46,686 nucleotides of DNA from an uncultured Sutterella sp. Lineage in GTDB: Bacteria > Pseudomonadota > Gammaproteobacteria > Burkholderiales > Burkholderiaceae_F. The position numbers and the translations under genes are program-made. The stretch lies in contig CAJKCQ010000010.1 of NCBI GenBank assembly GCA_905198475.1, positions 1-46,686 of the forward strand, written 5' to 3'. Shown in pieces: positions 7,972-17,130 of the stretch (its first letter is position 1; every line of letters begins with the position of its first letter). The notes under the pieces are model-generated. The model did no database searches. It saw only the letters and a program-made list of their open reading frames with translations, and had not been told where the DNA came from.

Positions 7972-10907
7972 GGCGTGGTGGTCGTGGGTGAAATCGGGCG
8001 GCGCTCCTCGTCGAGGAGCCCCGCGATGAGGCAGCGCCCGCCGCGGCAGCGGAGGTCCGCAAATCGGGCCGCGCTGAAGCGGTCCGCGTTGCCCGACGGG
8101 AAGAACCACCGGCGCGGGAGCTGCGGTCGGCCGGCGGCGGGATCGAGCTCGACGGCGGCGGCGCCGGCCGGGCAGGCCGCGGCCGAGGGGGCAGGGGTCG
8201 CAGCCTGGGCGGGTTCCGTGCGCGTGAGGCAGAGGACGGCGGGAGCGGCTTGGGCTGCGCCGTCGGGTTCGCCGGAGCCCTTCTTCGCCGCATCCTGTCC
8301 GTCCACCTTGTAGGCGAGTGCCATGAAGTCGCCCATCACGACGTCGCGGGGATCCGCGGGCGTGAGTTCGAGTACGATCCGGTCGCCCGTCTCGAGGAGC
8401 TCCGTGCGCGAGGCGATCGTCGACGCGAGGGCGAGCGCCGTGAGGAGGATGAGCGCCGTCGGGACGAGGCGCGGCAGGCGACGGAACCCCGACGAACCGG
8501 CCGCAGCGGCGGCGCCGTGACTGAACGAAACCGCAGCCGCGGCGGCGAGGAGCGCCGCCGCCGTGAGGGCAAGTTCGCGTGCGCCGAGGAGAAGTAGGTT
8601 CACCCCCGTCTCGGGGGCCGCCCAGTAGTGCGCGGAGCACTCGAAGAGCGCGATCATGAGGGCGAGGGCGGAGAGCCCCGGGCGGAGCGCCCCAAGGGCG
8701 GCGGCGCCCGCGGCGGCGCCGAGCGCGATCACGAGCCCGGCGCTTCCGGGGAGCGTGACGAGGAGCGCCGCGACGCCCAAGAGGAGCACCGCTGCACGCC
8801 CCGTCGTCAGCACGCCGCGCCGCAGGAGCGCCAGAGCGCCCGAAGCGGCCGCCAGAGCGGCGAGCCCGAGCGTCGCCGGAACATAAAGGGAATCCGCCGG
8901 ATCAGCGGCGCCGAAGCCGAGCGTGTGGACTTCAAGCGCTCCCCAGGCGGAGAGAAGGAGCGCGGGGAGCCAGAAGAGGATTTCGTTACGGAGGCGTTCG
9001 TTCGGCAGCCAGGCGGGAAGCGCCGCGCCGAGAGCGGCGAGTGCGCAGAGCGCGAGGACGAAGGCTTGGGCGTCGGGATAGGCCGAAAGCGCCGAGAGGG
9101 CTGCAGCGCAAAGCGCAATGCGCGAGCGGAAGACGAGCGCGAGGCCGAGGGCTGCGGCCGCGGCAACGCCCCGGTCGCCGTCGAGCACCGCGCACCACCC
9201 CGCCGCGGCGACCACGAAGAGAAGGAGCTGGGTCGGCGAAAAGACCGCAGCGCGGCTCCGCGTGCGTCTCCGGCGGAAGAGTTCGAGCGCAGCCGCCATG
9301 AGAAGCATCGTCCAGCCCGCCCGGTCGACCGCCAGGCCGAAGAGGAGCGAAACCGTGGTTGCGGCGAGCACGACCGCGACGGCGGCAAGTGCGGCCGAGA
9401 CGGCGCGCGGGAAGAGATCGGCGAGGAGCGCCCCGACGCCCTCGGCGTCCGCAGGACGGGCGGATGCCACCGCCCCCGGATCCCGCCGGAGCTTCGCGAA
9501 GCGCAGGCCCGCCTGCAGCGTGGTCCAGCCGAGGAAGACGAGGCCGTTCACGAGCGTGAGGAGATAGATGATCCCGTTGCCGTTCAGGATGCCGAAGGCG
9601 GGCGCGGCGTTGAGCACCAGGCTGTTCGCCCAGGCCACGGCCGTGAGGACGGCGAAGGCGCGCTGCTCGGGGCGCCGCGAGAAGAGCTGCAGCAGGACGA
9701 GGATAAGGGCGAGTCCGCCGTAGAGCGCCGTCATCGACGCGTCCGCCCGCCCGAAGCCCGTCATCATCGTAGGGAGAAGCCCGAGAAGCGCCGAGGCGGC
9801 GAGTGCGGGCAAGAGGGCTGCGGCGCGCAGAAGTCCCGTGGCGGCGCGACGCCGCAGCGCCCCGGTGAATCCGATGGCGGTCGCGGCTGCGAAGAGCGCC
9901 GCGGGCAGGTACCGCTCCAAGGCGTCGAAGTCTCCGGGCATCCGGTCGCCCTGAAGAATCGCGGCTCCGAGGACCACGCCGAACCAGAGCGTGAAGAAGG
10001 CGGGCCGGCGGCAGACGAGGAGCCAGGGCGTGAGAAGCGCCGCCCAGCCGAGCATCAGGGCGGCGGCGCCTTCACCCGTCTGCCAGGTCTGGCCGACGAC
10101 GGCGAGCAGAAGCCCCGTGGCGAGACCCGAGGCCGTAACGAATCCGTCGAGAAGCCCGGGGCGGAGCGTTTTGAGGAAGAGCACCGGGAGGAGGAGCGCG
10201 AAGCCCATGCCGCCGAAGAAGGCCAGCCGCACCGCCGGCCCCCAGCCGAGCCAGTGAGAGGCGGCGAAGAGCAGCAGCGCCGCGGCGGCCGAGAGGAGGC
10301 CGAGCGCGCCCAAAAGGCGCCCCAAGCCCGCGGCGGACGGAGGACGGCGCGGCGTAGAGACCTGCGGCGCCTCAGGGGCTTCCTTCGGCGCAGCGTCCGC
10401 TGCGCCTTCACGACTCTCTCCGCGGAGTCTTCCGCCGGGGCGTTCGTCAGGCTGCTCAACACTCTTCTCGTCCGGCCGGCTGACGGTCTTCTGAACCGCC
10501 TTTTCGACGGCCGGAACCGGAGCCTCTTCGGCGGCGGCCTCCTCCTGAGCGGGAGCCTGATTCTCCGCGGCGGCGGTTCTCTGCGCGGACGCGTCGGCGG
10601 GCTGCGTCGGAGCGGCGGGCGCCGTCACGGACGCAGACGCCGGAATCGTCTCCGGCGCGTCGAGAAGCAGCGGCGCGGCGGGAGGCGGCAGTGCGGCCGC
10701 AGCTTCGGGCTTCGCCTTCAATTCCGATTCAGGCTGCAATTCAGCGTTGGTTTCGGGCTGTGGCTCAGACGCCGGTCCGGACGCCGCGCTTTCGGGCGCC
10801 TGCGGCGAAACTGCGCGGCCTTCGGCCGGAGTCGTCCCTTCGGTGGACGCCTGCGGATCTTTCGAAGCGGGAGCAGTGGATTCAGTGGCGGCGGAGGTCT
10901 TCGACAT
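7968..10907 (-). CDS. Giant DUF2157 / GDYXXLXY-domain membrane protein
   Basis: The 979-residue product has a ~190-residue N-terminal tail rich in Ala, Pro, Glu and Ser without obvious fold. A long polytopic region with about twenty hydrophobic helices follows; its first part (GRLLGALGLLSAAAALLLF on) resembles DUF2157 (PF09925). The C-terminal domain carries GDFMALAY at 859-866, the GDYXXLXY motif (PF14345), after one membrane helix (LVPTALILLTALALASTIA). In many proteobacteria DUF2157, DUF4401 and GDYXXLXY proteins come from neighbouring genes; here they appear fused. Function is unknown. It overlaps earP by 4 bases, so its translation is likely coupled to the EF-P modification enzyme. Confidence 0.85.
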   Translation of the reverse strand: MSKTSAATESTAPASKDPQASTEGTTPAEGRAVSPQAPESAASGPASEPQPETNAELQPESELKAKPEAAAALPPPAAPLLLDAPETIPASASVTAPAAPTQPADASAQRTAAAENQAPAQEEAAAEEAPVPAVEKAVQKTVSRPDEKSVEQPDERPGGRLRGESREGAADAAPKEAPEAPQVSTPRRPPSAAGLGRLLGALGLLSAAAALLLFAASHWLGWGPAVRLAFFGGMGFALLLPVLFLKTLRPGLLDGFVTASGLATGLLLAVVGQTWQTGEGAAALMLGWAALLTPWLLVCRRPAFFTLWFGVVLGAAILQGDRMPGDFDALERYLPAALFAAATAIGFTGALRRRAATGLLRAAALLPALAASALLGLLPTMMTGFGRADASMTALYGGLALILVLLQLFSRRPEQRAFAVLTAVAWANSLVLNAAPAFGILNGNGIIYLLTLVNGLVFLGWTTLQAGLRFAKLRRDPGAVASARPADAEGVGALLADLFPRAVSAALAAVAVVLAATTVSLLFGLAVDRAGWTMLLMAAALELFRRRRTRSRAAVFSPTQLLLFVVAAAGWCAVLDGDRGVAAAAALGLALVFRSRIALCAAALSALSAYPDAQAFVLALCALAALGAALPAWLPNERLRNEILFWLPALLLSAWGALEVHTLGFGAADPADSLYVPATLGLAALAAASGALALLRRGVLTTGRAAVLLLGVAALLVTLPGSAGLVIALGAAAGAAALGALRPGLSALALMIALFECSAHYWAAPETGVNLLLLGARELALTAAALLAAAAAVSFSHGAAAAAGSSGFRRLPRLVPTALILLTALALASTIASRTELLETGDRIVLELTPADPRDVVMGDFMALAYKVDGQDAAKKGSGEPDGAAQAAPAVLCLTRTEPAQAATPAPSAAACPAGAAAVELDPAAGRPQLPRRWFFPSGNADRFSAARFADLRCRGGRCLIAGLLDEERRPISPTTTTP

Positions 10908-10996
10908 GGGCGTCTCGGAGATGCATCAAACGCAGTGTTCCCGGAAAGCCTAACCGGCTCCGCGGGCGCATGCAGCGGCGCAGTCGTGAGCGGCTG

Positions 10997-11036
10997 AAAA
11001 AACGGCGCGGCACCGCGTCTCAAACGGTGCGCGCCG
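10997..11036 (-). terminator. Intrinsic terminator of the uvrC-pgsA operon
   Basis: Read on the minus strand, the stem pairs 11025-11036 with 11003-11015 (one bulge) and ends in six T residues (A-run at 10997-11002). It lies shortly after the pgsA stop. Confidence 0.75.
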
Positions 11037-11077
11037 CTCTTGCGGGAATGTTTCTCTGCAGTGGGTCGCCGGTCGCG

Positions 11078-11716
11078 TCAGCGGCCGGCCTTCTGCGCCG
11101 CGGCCGCGCGGGCGGCTGCTCGCGCGGCGCGGGCCTCTTCGAAGAAGGGCGCGGCGGCGCGCAGGTAGACGTACATCGAGTAGATCGTGAGGATCGCGGC
11201 GATGAAGATGAGCCCGGTGCCGATCGTCGCGACGGGGATCCCAAAGACCGGGTCGGACCAGAGCAGGCACGGAATCGCCGTCATCTGCGCGATCGTCTTC
11301 GTTTTGCCGTACCAGTTCACCTTGACGCGGCCCGACTCGCCGATCTTCGCCATCCATTCGCGGATGCCCGTAACCGTGATCTCACGACCGATGATGATCA
11401 TGGCGACGGCCATGTCGCAGCGGTCGAGGCCCACGAGGGCGACCAGGGCCGCCGCGACGAGGAGCTTGTCCGCAATCGGGTCGAGGAAGGCGCCCATGCG
11501 GGTCGCCCATCCTTCATAGCGGCGCGCGAGGAATCCGTCGAGCGCATCCGTCACGGCCGCAACGACGAAGACCACGCACGCGATCACGTTCTGCCAGTGG
11601 TCCGCGAGGATGCCGTCGGGGATGTAGAAGACGCCGATCACCACCGGAATGAGGGCGATGCGGATCCAGGTGAGCACCATCGGGACGTTGAGCTTGAAGG
11701 GGGGCTTGAGCTTCAT
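11078..11716 (-). CDS. pgsA: CDP-diacylglycerol-glycerol-3-phosphate 3-phosphatidyltransferase
   Basis: This 212-residue inner-membrane enzyme commits CDP-diacylglycerol to phosphatidylglycerol synthesis. The CDP-alcohol phosphotransferase motif D-x2-DG-x2-AR-x8-G-x3-D-x3-D is complete: Asp57, Asp60-Gly61, Ala-Arg, Gly75, Asp79, Asp83. Several membrane helices follow. The C-terminus ends in an Ala/Arg-rich stretch. The ATG overlaps the uvrC stop by 4 bases; uvrC-pgsA adjacency is common in proteobacteria. Confidence 0.95.
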   Translation of the reverse strand: MKLKPPFKLNVPMVLTWIRIALIPVVIGVFYIPDGILADHWQNVIACVVFVVAAVTDALDGFLARRYEGWATRMGAFLDPIADKLLVAAALVALVGLDRCDMAVAMIIIGREITVTGIREWMAKIGESGRVKVNWYGKTKTIAQMTAIPCLLWSDPVFGIPVATIGTGLIFIAAILTIYSMYVYLRAAAPFFEEARAARAAARAAAAQKAGR

Positions 11717-13779
11717 GATTCCTGTGAGTTGGGGGCTTCCGGGTCGGAGACAAGGGGCTGTCCGTGGAGCTGCGCGTAGATCTTCGCGGCGAGCGTGCGC
11801 GAGATGCCCTGCACCTGCGCAATGTCCTCGGCCGAGGCGTTCTTCAGCTGCTTCATGCCGCCGAAATGAGCGAGTAGTTTAGCGCGGCGCTTCGGACCGA
11901 TACCCTCGAAATCCTCGAGTTTGCTTGTGTTGCGCGTTTTCGCGCGCTTCGCACGCATGCCGGTGATGGCGAAGCGGTGGGCTTCGTCGCGGATCTCCGC
12001 CGTAAGCATTAGTGCTTTCGACATGCGTCCGAGCGTGAGGGGTGCGCGACGCTCGCCGTCGATCAGCGGGAAGACGAGCGTCTCGAGACCGGTTTTTCTT
12101 CCTTCGCCCTTGGCGACGCCCACGATGATCGTCGGGTCGAGTCCGAGCTCGTCGAAGACCTGGCGCGCCATCTCGACTTGACCGCGCCCGCCGTCGATGA
12201 GCACCATCGAGGGGAGTTGAGCTTCGCCGCGCGCAACGGGGGCGTAGCGCCTCTCGAGCGCCTGCTTCATCGCCGCGTAGTCGTCGCCCGGTTCAATCCC
12301 GGTGATGTTGAAGCGCCGGTAGAGGGAGCTCTGCATGCGGCCCTCGCGGAAGACCACGCAGGAGGCCTGCGTCGCCTCGCCCTGAGTGTGCGAGATGTCG
12401 AAGCATTCGACGGAGAAGTCCATCGGGTCGCCCGACGCGGGCTCGAACCCGGGGCCGAGGATCTCGAGGAGGTCCTTGAGGCGCGCGAGCTGCGTGCCTT
12501 CCTGCTGCAGGTGCCGCATGAGGGCGATCTGCGCGCCCTGCACGCACATCTCAAGCCACCGGCGGCGCGTCTCCTGAGGTTCGGTGACGACGGGCACGCG
12601 CCGGTGCGCGAGCTCCGAGAGAAGCGACGAGACGCGCTCGGGAAGCTCCGGGTCTTCGGGCACGGGCTCGATGATGAGGAGCTGCGGTACGGGGAGCTCG
12701 GAATAGTGCTGTCCGACGAAGGCCTCGATGAGTTCGCTGCGCGTGGGCGCGGCCTCGCGCTCCCTCGCGTCGATTTTCGGAAACATCGCGCGGTCGCCGA
12801 GGTGGCGGCCCCCGCGGACCATCGCAAGGTTGATGCAGGCGGCGTCTTCGCGCACTGCGACGGCGACGACGTCGGCGTCGACGTCCCCGCCCGTCGTCTC
12901 CACGGCCTGCTGATGGCGCATCTGCGTGAGGGCGGCGATGCGGTCTCTGAGCCGCGCGGCCTCTTCAAACTCCCAGGCGTCGGACGCCCGCCACATGCGC
13001 GCTTCAAGTTCGTCCAACACCTCGCGCGAGCGCCCGAGCATGAAGTCCTCCGCGCGTCGGCAGTCGAGCGCGTATTCGGCTTCGGTGATGCGCCCGCAGC
13101 AGGGCGCCGAGCACCGGCCGATCTGTCCCAGGAGGCACGGGCGCGTGCGGTTTCTGAAGTTCGCTTCGTCGCAGGTGCGCAGCAGAAAGGCCTTCTGCAC
13201 GAGCTCGATCGCCGTGCGGGCGGCCGAGGAGCTCGGATAGGGGCCGAAGAAAAGCGAGCGTTTGTCCACGCCTCCGCGGAAGTAGGAGAGCCGCGGAAAG
13301 GGTTCGCTTCCGATGCGGATGTAGGGGTAGCTTGCGTCGTCGCGCAGCTTGATGTTGTAGCGCGGGCGGAGCGTCTTGATGAGGTTGTTTTCAAGAAGGA
13401 GCGCTTCGGCCTCAGAGCGCGTCACCGTCGTTTCGAGCCGCGCGATCTTCGCGACCATGAGCGCGATGCGCGGCGAGAGCCCCGTGCGGCGGAAGTACGA
13501 CGAGACGCGGTTCTTGAGGTCGCGGGCCTTGCCGACGTAGAGGCACGTGCCGTCTGCGGCGAAGTACCGGTAGCAGCCGGGCAGGTGCGGGAGCGTCCTC
13601 ACCTCCGCGGCGGGATCAAAGGCGGGGGCGGGTTCGGTGGCCGAAGCCGCATCGGGCTCGGGGCGTTCGCTGGGTGCCCCCTGGTCGTGCGCCGGCTCCC
13701 CGGAAGCCCGGTCGGCCTCCCAGGGCGGCGTTTCCAGTGCAGTCGGCTGTTGCTCCACGCGCAGACGCTCCTCACTCAA
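11713..13779 (-). CDS. uvrC: Excinuclease ABC subunit C
   Basis: The 688-residue UvrC makes both incisions in nucleotide excision repair. Order of domains: a GIY-YIG nuclease from about residue 62 (TLPHLPGCYRYF, then CLYVGKARDLKNRVSSYF), a UvrB-contact segment, the RNase H-like C-terminal nuclease (VECFDISHTQGE; LIDGGRGQV) and a helix-hairpin-helix pair at the end (FEGIGPKRRAKLLAHFGG). Residues 1-60 are an extra Pro/Ala/Glu-rich extension compared with the usual ~610-residue protein. Downstream ATGs exist, so the true start could be later. It is preceded at 3 bases by the lipoprotein gene. Confidence 0.95.
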   Translation of the reverse strand: MSEERLRVEQQPTALETPPWEADRASGEPAHDQGAPSERPEPDAASATEPAPAFDPAAEVRTLPHLPGCYRYFAADGTCLYVGKARDLKNRVSSYFRRTGLSPRIALMVAKIARLETTVTRSEAEALLLENNLIKTLRPRYNIKLRDDASYPYIRIGSEPFPRLSYFRGGVDKRSLFFGPYPSSSAARTAIELVQKAFLLRTCDEANFRNRTRPCLLGQIGRCSAPCCGRITEAEYALDCRRAEDFMLGRSREVLDELEARMWRASDAWEFEEAARLRDRIAALTQMRHQQAVETTGGDVDADVVAVAVREDAACINLAMVRGGRHLGDRAMFPKIDAREREAAPTRSELIEAFVGQHYSELPVPQLLIIEPVPEDPELPERVSSLLSELAHRRVPVVTEPQETRRRWLEMCVQGAQIALMRHLQQEGTQLARLKDLLEILGPGFEPASGDPMDFSVECFDISHTQGEATQASCVVFREGRMQSSLYRRFNITGIEPGDDYAAMKQALERRYAPVARGEAQLPSMVLIDGGRGQVEMARQVFDELGLDPTIIVGVAKGEGRKTGLETLVFPLIDGERRAPLTLGRMSKALMLTAEIRDEAHRFAITGMRAKRAKTRNTSKLEDFEGIGPKRRAKLLAHFGGMKQLKNASAEDIAQVQGISRTLAAKIYAQLHGQPLVSDPEAPNSQES

Positions 13780-13782
13780 AAA

Positions 13783-14187
13783 CTACTTGCCTTTCTTTTC
13801 GTCGTCCAGAAGATCGTCGAAGTGGAGTTTGATCGGCTGGTATTCGCGGTCGACCTTAAGGGGGGCGGCGCAACGGAATTGGAGCCAGGCCGTGGCGGGT
13901 GAACCATCCTTGCCGGCGGGCTCCGAAGATCCGCTGTCGGGCATCATGCCCTGGCCGCGCTCATTGCAGAAGGCGCGCGCCCGCTCGTAGACGTAGTCGG
14001 CGAGGCGCTGCACGCTCGTCTGTCCCGGCCACTCAGCCTTGGCAAGCCAGACCGAACCCACGACCGGCGTGATGTCGAACTTGCGGCCGGCGTAGTTCTG
14101 GTGCTCCTCCTGCACGGCGGCGCAGCCCGTGAGAAGTGCGGCGCCCGAAAGGGCGAGAAGGAGGACGGAGAAAGGCTTCTGGATCAT
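13783..14187 (-). CDS. Small lipoprotein, unknown function
   Basis: The 134-residue product has a lipoprotein signal with lipobox LLTGC at about residues 18-22, so it should be acylated and exported. The mature part (about 112 residues) contains two cysteines and ends in an acidic/lysine-rich tail (DDLLDDEKKGK). I recognise no domain. It leads the operon with uvrC and pgsA (3-base gap to uvrC). A -10-like TATAAT on the minus strand (14244-14249) lies 57 bases upstream. Confidence 0.8.
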   Translation of the reverse strand: MIQKPFSVLLLALSGAALLTGCAAVQEEHQNYAGRKFDITPVVGSVWLAKAEWPGQTSVQRLADYVYERARAFCNERGQGMMPDSGSSEPAGKDGSPATAWLQFRCAAPLKVDREYQPIKLHFDDLLDDEKKGK

Positions 14188-14243
14188 TGTTCGAACGGGC
14201 GGCGCGTATGGGCCGCAATGACGTGTGGATGGAGGACGCCCAC

Positions 14244-14249
14244 ATTATA
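14244..14249 (-). promoter_or_regulatory. Candidate -10 box for the lipoprotein-uvrC-pgsA operon
   Basis: The minus strand reads TATAAT inside an otherwise G+C-rich area, 57 bases before the lipoprotein start. No convincing -35 is visible. Confidence 0.4.
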
Positions 14250-14756
14250 TGAATGCGCCCGGATGGGGGGGTCGGGCGCCGCCTGCGGCGTGCATTCGCC
14301 GAAAAACGCGCGCTGGATCCGTTGGCGGATTCCGGCCCATGGAGTGGGCGGGCAGAAGCCCTTCATGAGGAGTCGTTCTCAACGATCAGGGGGCGCCGCG
14401 CGCTGCCGCACCGCCATAGAGCTGCGGCGCCATGCAAGGGACCGAGCCCGTGCAGTCGTTTGAATACTGCAGGAAATGGGCGGCCGGGTTTCTCGGCCTC
14501 GAGCTCCAGGAGGTTGCCGCAGTCACGGAGGACGGTCAGATCGTCGTTTAAAAACTTCAATGATTTCAATGGCAAAAAACGATCTCAAGGTGTTTCGGAC
14601 TGTAAGGGTTCCTTAATTTCGCCTTCCTAAACTGCCTCCCAAAATCCCTCGGCCGGAGGGAGCGGCGCGGGTGCCTGACGAGGCGCTTCGAGCGGACCGC
14701 GCTCCGGCATTGAGTTGAACGAATCGAAGACCCTCACATCCCCGACGGCGCCAACC
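14250..14756. other. Intergenic region before the ccm operon
   Basis: About 500 bases separate the divergent lipoprotein operon from ccmA. A+T content rises at 14540-14640. A 39-codon frame on the plus strand (14434-14553, starting MQGTEPVQSFEYC) has no recognisable similarity. It should contain the ccm promoter, but I cannot fix a -35/-10 pair with confidence. Confidence 0.3.
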
Positions 14757-15482
14757 ATGACCCAACCCATTCTTGAAGTACGCGGTCTCACCTGCGAGCG
14801 CGGCGAACGCACGCTCTTTCAAGGGATGTCGTTTGCGGTCGAGGCCGGGTCGCTCGTGCGGATCGCGGGCAGCAACGGCGCGGGCAAAACCACGCTCCTG
14901 CGCCTGATGACGGGCCTCATGCGCCCGGTCGAAGGCGAGATCCTCTGGCGCGGCGTGCCGATTCTGAAGGCCGCGCAGGATTTCTGGCGCGAGCTCTGCT
15001 ACATCGGGCATCGCAACGGCGTGAAGGACGATCTCTCGGTGATCGAGAACGTCCTCATCAACGCGCGTGTGGCGTCCCTCAAGACCGACCGCGGGGCCGC
15101 CCGCCGGGCGCTCGCCGCCGTCGGCCTTGCAGACTTTGAGGACGTGCCGGCCGGTCAACTCTCCCAGGGGCAGCGCCGCCGCGTCGCCCTCGCGCGCCTC
15201 TGGCTCTCCGAAGCGGTTCCGCTCTGGGTGCTCGACGAACCCTTCACCGCGCTCGACGTCAAGGCGGTCGCGCGCCTCTCCGACCTCATCAGCGAACACG
15301 TCCGCGCGGGCGGCGTCGTGATGCTCGTCACCCACCAGGAGGTCCCGGTGGATCGCGCACAGCTTCACGTGATCGAGCCCGAGAAGTGGGCTCCGCGCCG
15401 CCGCAGCACCGTCGAGCGCGCTCTTGCAGACGCCGCGGCTGCCGAAGCCGAGAACGCCGCCAACGCGGCGCCCGTGCGCTGA
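14757..15482 (+). CDS. ccmA: Heme exporter ATP-binding protein CcmA
   Basis: This is the 241-residue ABC ATPase of the CcmABCD complex, which releases holo-CcmE from CcmC. Walker A is GSNGAGKTT (38-46), signature LSQGQRRRVALARL (135-148) and Walker B LWVLDEP (156-162). It is slightly longer than usual at the C-terminus (Ala/Glu-rich). I chose the ATG at 14757 because MTQPILEVRGL begins the ABC fold; an upstream in-frame ATG would add 14 residues without similarity. It is the first gene of the nine-gene ccm cluster. Confidence 0.95.
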   Translation: MTQPILEVRGLTCERGERTLFQGMSFAVEAGSLVRIAGSNGAGKTTLLRLMTGLMRPVEGEILWRGVPILKAAQDFWRELCYIGHRNGVKDDLSVIENVLINARVASLKTDRGAARRALAAVGLADFEDVPAGQLSQGQRRRVALARLWLSEAVPLWVLDEPFTALDVKAVARLSDLISEHVRAGGVVMLVTHQEVPVDRAQLHVIEPEKWAPRRRSTVERALADAAAAEAENAANAAPVR

Positions 15483-15498
15483 AGAAGGAGGACGGACC

Positions 15499-16167
15499 AT
15501 GTTCAATCTCTTCCTCACGATCCTTCAGCGCGACCTCACGCTCTCGATGCGCCGCAAGTCCGACCTCGCGCAGGTGATCTTCTTCTTCGCCGTCGTGGTG
15601 ACGCTCGTTCCGCTCGGCGTGGGCGCCGAGACGAACATCCTCCGTTCGATCGCCCCGGGCGTGGTCTGGGTGGCGGCGCTTCTCGCCGCGCTCCTTTCGT
15701 TGCCGCGCATGTTCGCGACCGACCACGAGGACGGCACGCTCGAGCAGATGTTGGTCGCCGCTGAACCCCTGCCCGTGATCGTGATCGCCAAGGTCGCGGC
15801 CCACTGGCTCGTCACGGGCGTGCCGATGACGATCTTCGCGACGATCTTCGGCGTGATGTTCGACCTCGAGCTCGACGTGACCCTCGTGATGGTGGGGAGC
15901 CTCCTTCTCGGCACGCCCGTCCTCTCGCTCGTGGGCGCCGTGGGCGCCGCGCTGACGCTCGGGCTCCGCGCCGGGGGCGTCCTCACGTCGCTTCTCGTCC
16001 TTCCGCTCTACATTCCCGTCCTCATCTTCGGCGCCGGCGCCGCGCAGGCCGCTTCGATGAGCCTCTCGCCCACCTCGCACTTCATGATCGTCGGCGGCCT
16101 CACGCTCTTCTCGCTCGCCCTCGCGCCCATGGCGGTCGCAGCGGCGCTGCGGATTGCGGAACAGTGA
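15499..16167 (+). CDS. ccmB: Heme exporter membrane protein CcmB
   Basis: The 222-residue inner-membrane permease partner of CcmA has about six hydrophobic helices and the CcmB opening FLTILQRDLTLSMRRKSDLAQ. Length is as expected. RBS GAAGGAGGA lies before the ATG, 16 bases after ccmA. Confidence 0.94.
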   Translation: MFNLFLTILQRDLTLSMRRKSDLAQVIFFFAVVVTLVPLGVGAETNILRSIAPGVVWVAALLAALLSLPRMFATDHEDGTLEQMLVAAEPLPVIVIAKVAAHWLVTGVPMTIFATIFGVMFDLELDVTLVMVGSLLLGTPVLSLVGAVGAALTLGLRAGGVLTSLLVLPLYIPVLIFGAGAAQAASMSLSPTSHFMIVGGLTLFSLALAPMAVAAALRIAEQ

Positions 16168-16194
16168 CCCCATCAACTAGGAGACAGCAGACAA

Positions 16195-16923
16195 ATGGCT
16201 AACGAAGCATCGCTTGAAGGCTTCTACCGCAGGGCGGGCCGCCTCATCCCGTGGCTGATGGGCTCGGCGCTCGTCCTCTTCGTGATCGGCTTCTACCTCG
16301 GATTCTTCGTCTGTCCGATCGAGGCGCGGCAGGGGAACTCGTACCGCATCATCTTCATCCACATCCCGGCCGCCTGGCTCTCGATGCTGCTCTATCTGCT
16401 CATGGCCGTCGCGAGCATCATCGGGCTTCTCAAGAAGTCCCGCCTCGCCTTCATCCTGGCGCAGGCGATGGCGCCCACGGGCGCCCTGATGGGCTTCATC
16501 GCGCTCTTCTCGGGCGCCTTCTGGGGGCGTCCGACCTGGGGCACCTACTGGGTGTGGGACGCGCGCCTCACCTCGATGCTCATCCTCTTCTTCCTCTACC
16601 TCGGCTTCATCGCGCTCCACGCCGCGATCGACGACAAGCGCCGCGCCGACCAGGCCGCGTCGGTGATCTCGATCGTGGGCGCCGTGAACGTGCCGATCAT
16701 CTACTTCTCCGTGCGCTGGTGGAACACGCTCCATCAGGGCGCCTCGATCACCTCGCGGGGCTCGGCCATCGCCGACGTGATGCTCTACACCATCCTCGTC
16801 ATGCTCGCCGCGGGCACGATCTACGGCGCTGCCGTGGTGCTCTCGCGCGCCCGCACGATGATCCTTGAACGAGAACGCCGCAGCGCCTGGGTTCAGAAGG
16901 CCGCTCTGGAGGGCAAGTTATGA
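16195..16923 (+). CDS. ccmC: Heme exporter protein CcmC
   Basis: The 242-residue protein has six membrane helices and the tryptophan-rich periplasmic heme-handling (WWD) motif WGRPTWGTYWVWDARLTS. CcmC loads heme onto CcmE. An RBS (TAGGAGACA) is present. Its stop overlaps the ccmD start. Confidence 0.96.
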   Translation: MANEASLEGFYRRAGRLIPWLMGSALVLFVIGFYLGFFVCPIEARQGNSYRIIFIHIPAAWLSMLLYLLMAVASIIGLLKKSRLAFILAQAMAPTGALMGFIALFSGAFWGRPTWGTYWVWDARLTSMLILFFLYLGFIALHAAIDDKRRADQAASVISIVGAVNVPIIYFSVRWWNTLHQGASITSRGSAIADVMLYTILVMLAAGTIYGAAVVLSRARTMILERERRSAWVQKAALEGKL

Positions 16924-17108
16924 GCAACTGGAATTCCTTCGCCGACTTCATCCACATGGGCGGCCACGGCTACTACGTCTGGTGCGCCTACGCCGCCTTC
17001 GCCGCCGGGGTGCTCTACGAGCTCTGGCAGCTCGTCAGCCGCCGCCGCGCGATCTGCCGCCGCATCATGCGTGAGGCGCGCGCCGCCGAAATGACGCTTG
17101 AGCATTAG
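16920..17108 (+). CDS. ccmD: Heme exporter protein CcmD
   Basis: This 62-residue single-pass membrane protein has the CcmD opening (FADFIHMGGHGYYVWCAYAAF) and a basic cytoplasmic end. It stabilises CcmE in the CcmABCD complex. It overlaps ccmC by 4 bases. Confidence 0.92.
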   Translation: MSNWNSFADFIHMGGHGYYVWCAYAAFAAGVLYELWQLVSRRRAICRRIMREARAAEMTLEH

Positions 17109-17130
17109 TCCCGCCCCTCAGGAGACCCTC

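Noticed and set aside
8628..10997. 789-codon plus-strand frame opposite the DUF2157 fusion gene
   Set aside because: Its composition (Arg/Glu/Gly repeats) is that of an antisense shadow; the minus-strand product has clear membrane helices and the GDYXXLXY motif.
14434..14553. 39-codon plus-strand frame before ccmA
   Set aside because: No RBS and no similarity; too short to support.
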